A DNA stretch of 64,000 nucleotides, from contig OY755178.1 in NCBI GenBank assembly GCA_963576735.1, positions 17,794,001 through 17,858,000 on the forward strand, read 5' to 3'. The notes beneath the pieces are model-generated. The model made no database searches. It had not been told where the DNA came from and worked only from the letters and a program-made list of their open reading frames with translations. Positions 63,838 through 64,000 of this stretch are shown piece after piece. The position numbers were made by a program, and so were the translations under genes. Each line of letters starts with the position of its first letter. The stretch's first letter is position 1. This DNA comes from Bedellia somnulentella. Taxonomy: Eukaryota > Arthropoda > Insecta > Lepidoptera > Bedelliidae.

Positions 63838-64000
63838 CCGTGTAATGCCGGGTTAGAATGTCGCTACCCCTTTCTACCCACGGGTGTCGTAAGAGGCGAC
63901 TAGGGGTATTGGGGATTTTTATTGGATTTTTGGGCGATGCGGTTGGAGACCCTTCACCAAAAACCTTTATTTTACCATCTTTTCCCCACTCAACTTCCAA
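63838..64000 (+). mobile_element. SINE-A, cut by the window edge
   Basis: cgtgtaatgccgggttagaa onward; runs off the right end in the ccactcaacttccaa block. Confidence 0.85.

Noticed and set aside
62660..64000. search for the BTAF1 start exon
   Set aside because: Only RTE, SINE-A and SINE-B copies are seen; no sequence like the conserved N-terminal LDRLFxLLxTG segment is present.

Overview
The window looks like lepidopteran (moth or butterfly) nuclear DNA. It is AT-rich, its one host gene is split into small exons with canonical GT/AG junctions, and its introns and flanks are packed with short retroposons, foldback DNA elements and RTE, jockey-like, mariner, piggyBac and copia remnants of the kind common in Lepidoptera. 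The species cannot be named from the sequence.

The only host gene I can support is BTAF1 (Mot1; Drosophila Hel89B), the Swi2/Snf2 ATPase that removes TATA-binding protein from DNA. It lies on the minus strand from about 62.7 kb down to 26.9 kb. I resolved 32 coding exons (numbered E1 to E32 in transcription order within the window). They join without a frame error into 5,376 nt, that is 1,791 codons plus a stop. The first 60 or so residues lie beyond the right edge. E1 to E23 encode the HEAT-repeat region and its insertions, and E24 to E32 encode the helicase motor and C-terminal tail.

Layout: 1-1338 is the 3' end of a copia-type LTR retrotransposon. 2-4 kb is intergenic with one interspersed repeat. 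4.2-7.3 kb is a tandem duplication whose second copy holds a non-autonomous piggyBac-like element. 7.5-15 kb holds short retroposons, a decayed LINE and three foldback elements. 15.4-20.4 kb is a nest of LINEs and a mariner (RTE broken by mariner, itself broken by RTE). 21.4-25 kb has a 615-bp palindrome with a tRNA-like core next to a 5'-truncated jockey-like LINE. 25-26.9 kb is the 3' flank or 3' UTR of BTAF1. From 26.9 kb to the right end is BTAF1 with transposon-filled introns.

For brevity I name the recurring families. SINE-A is about 230 bp; it starts near tgtagtgtcggctta and ends in gccgtgagtatatgtatg repeats. SINE-B is about 370 bp with a tRNA-like head; it ends in cggcgtgaacgtttatgt. 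SINE-C is a tRNA-headed repeat with inverted tails. RTE is a non-LTR element whose 3' end (ggcgtgagtatatgtatg) is shared by SINE-A and nearly by SINE-B, so the SINEs probably use the RTE machinery.

The most unusual signal is a series of partial exon duplications inside BTAF1. Exon 11 is tandemly copied (two full units and one truncated, the first two in the same open frame). Exon 5 has seeded an array of decaying copies. Fragments of exons 31, 27, 23 and the exon 4/5 junctions sit in neighbouring introns, often beside a transposon. Two splice donors (E12 and E20) lie inside target-site duplications of retroposon insertions.
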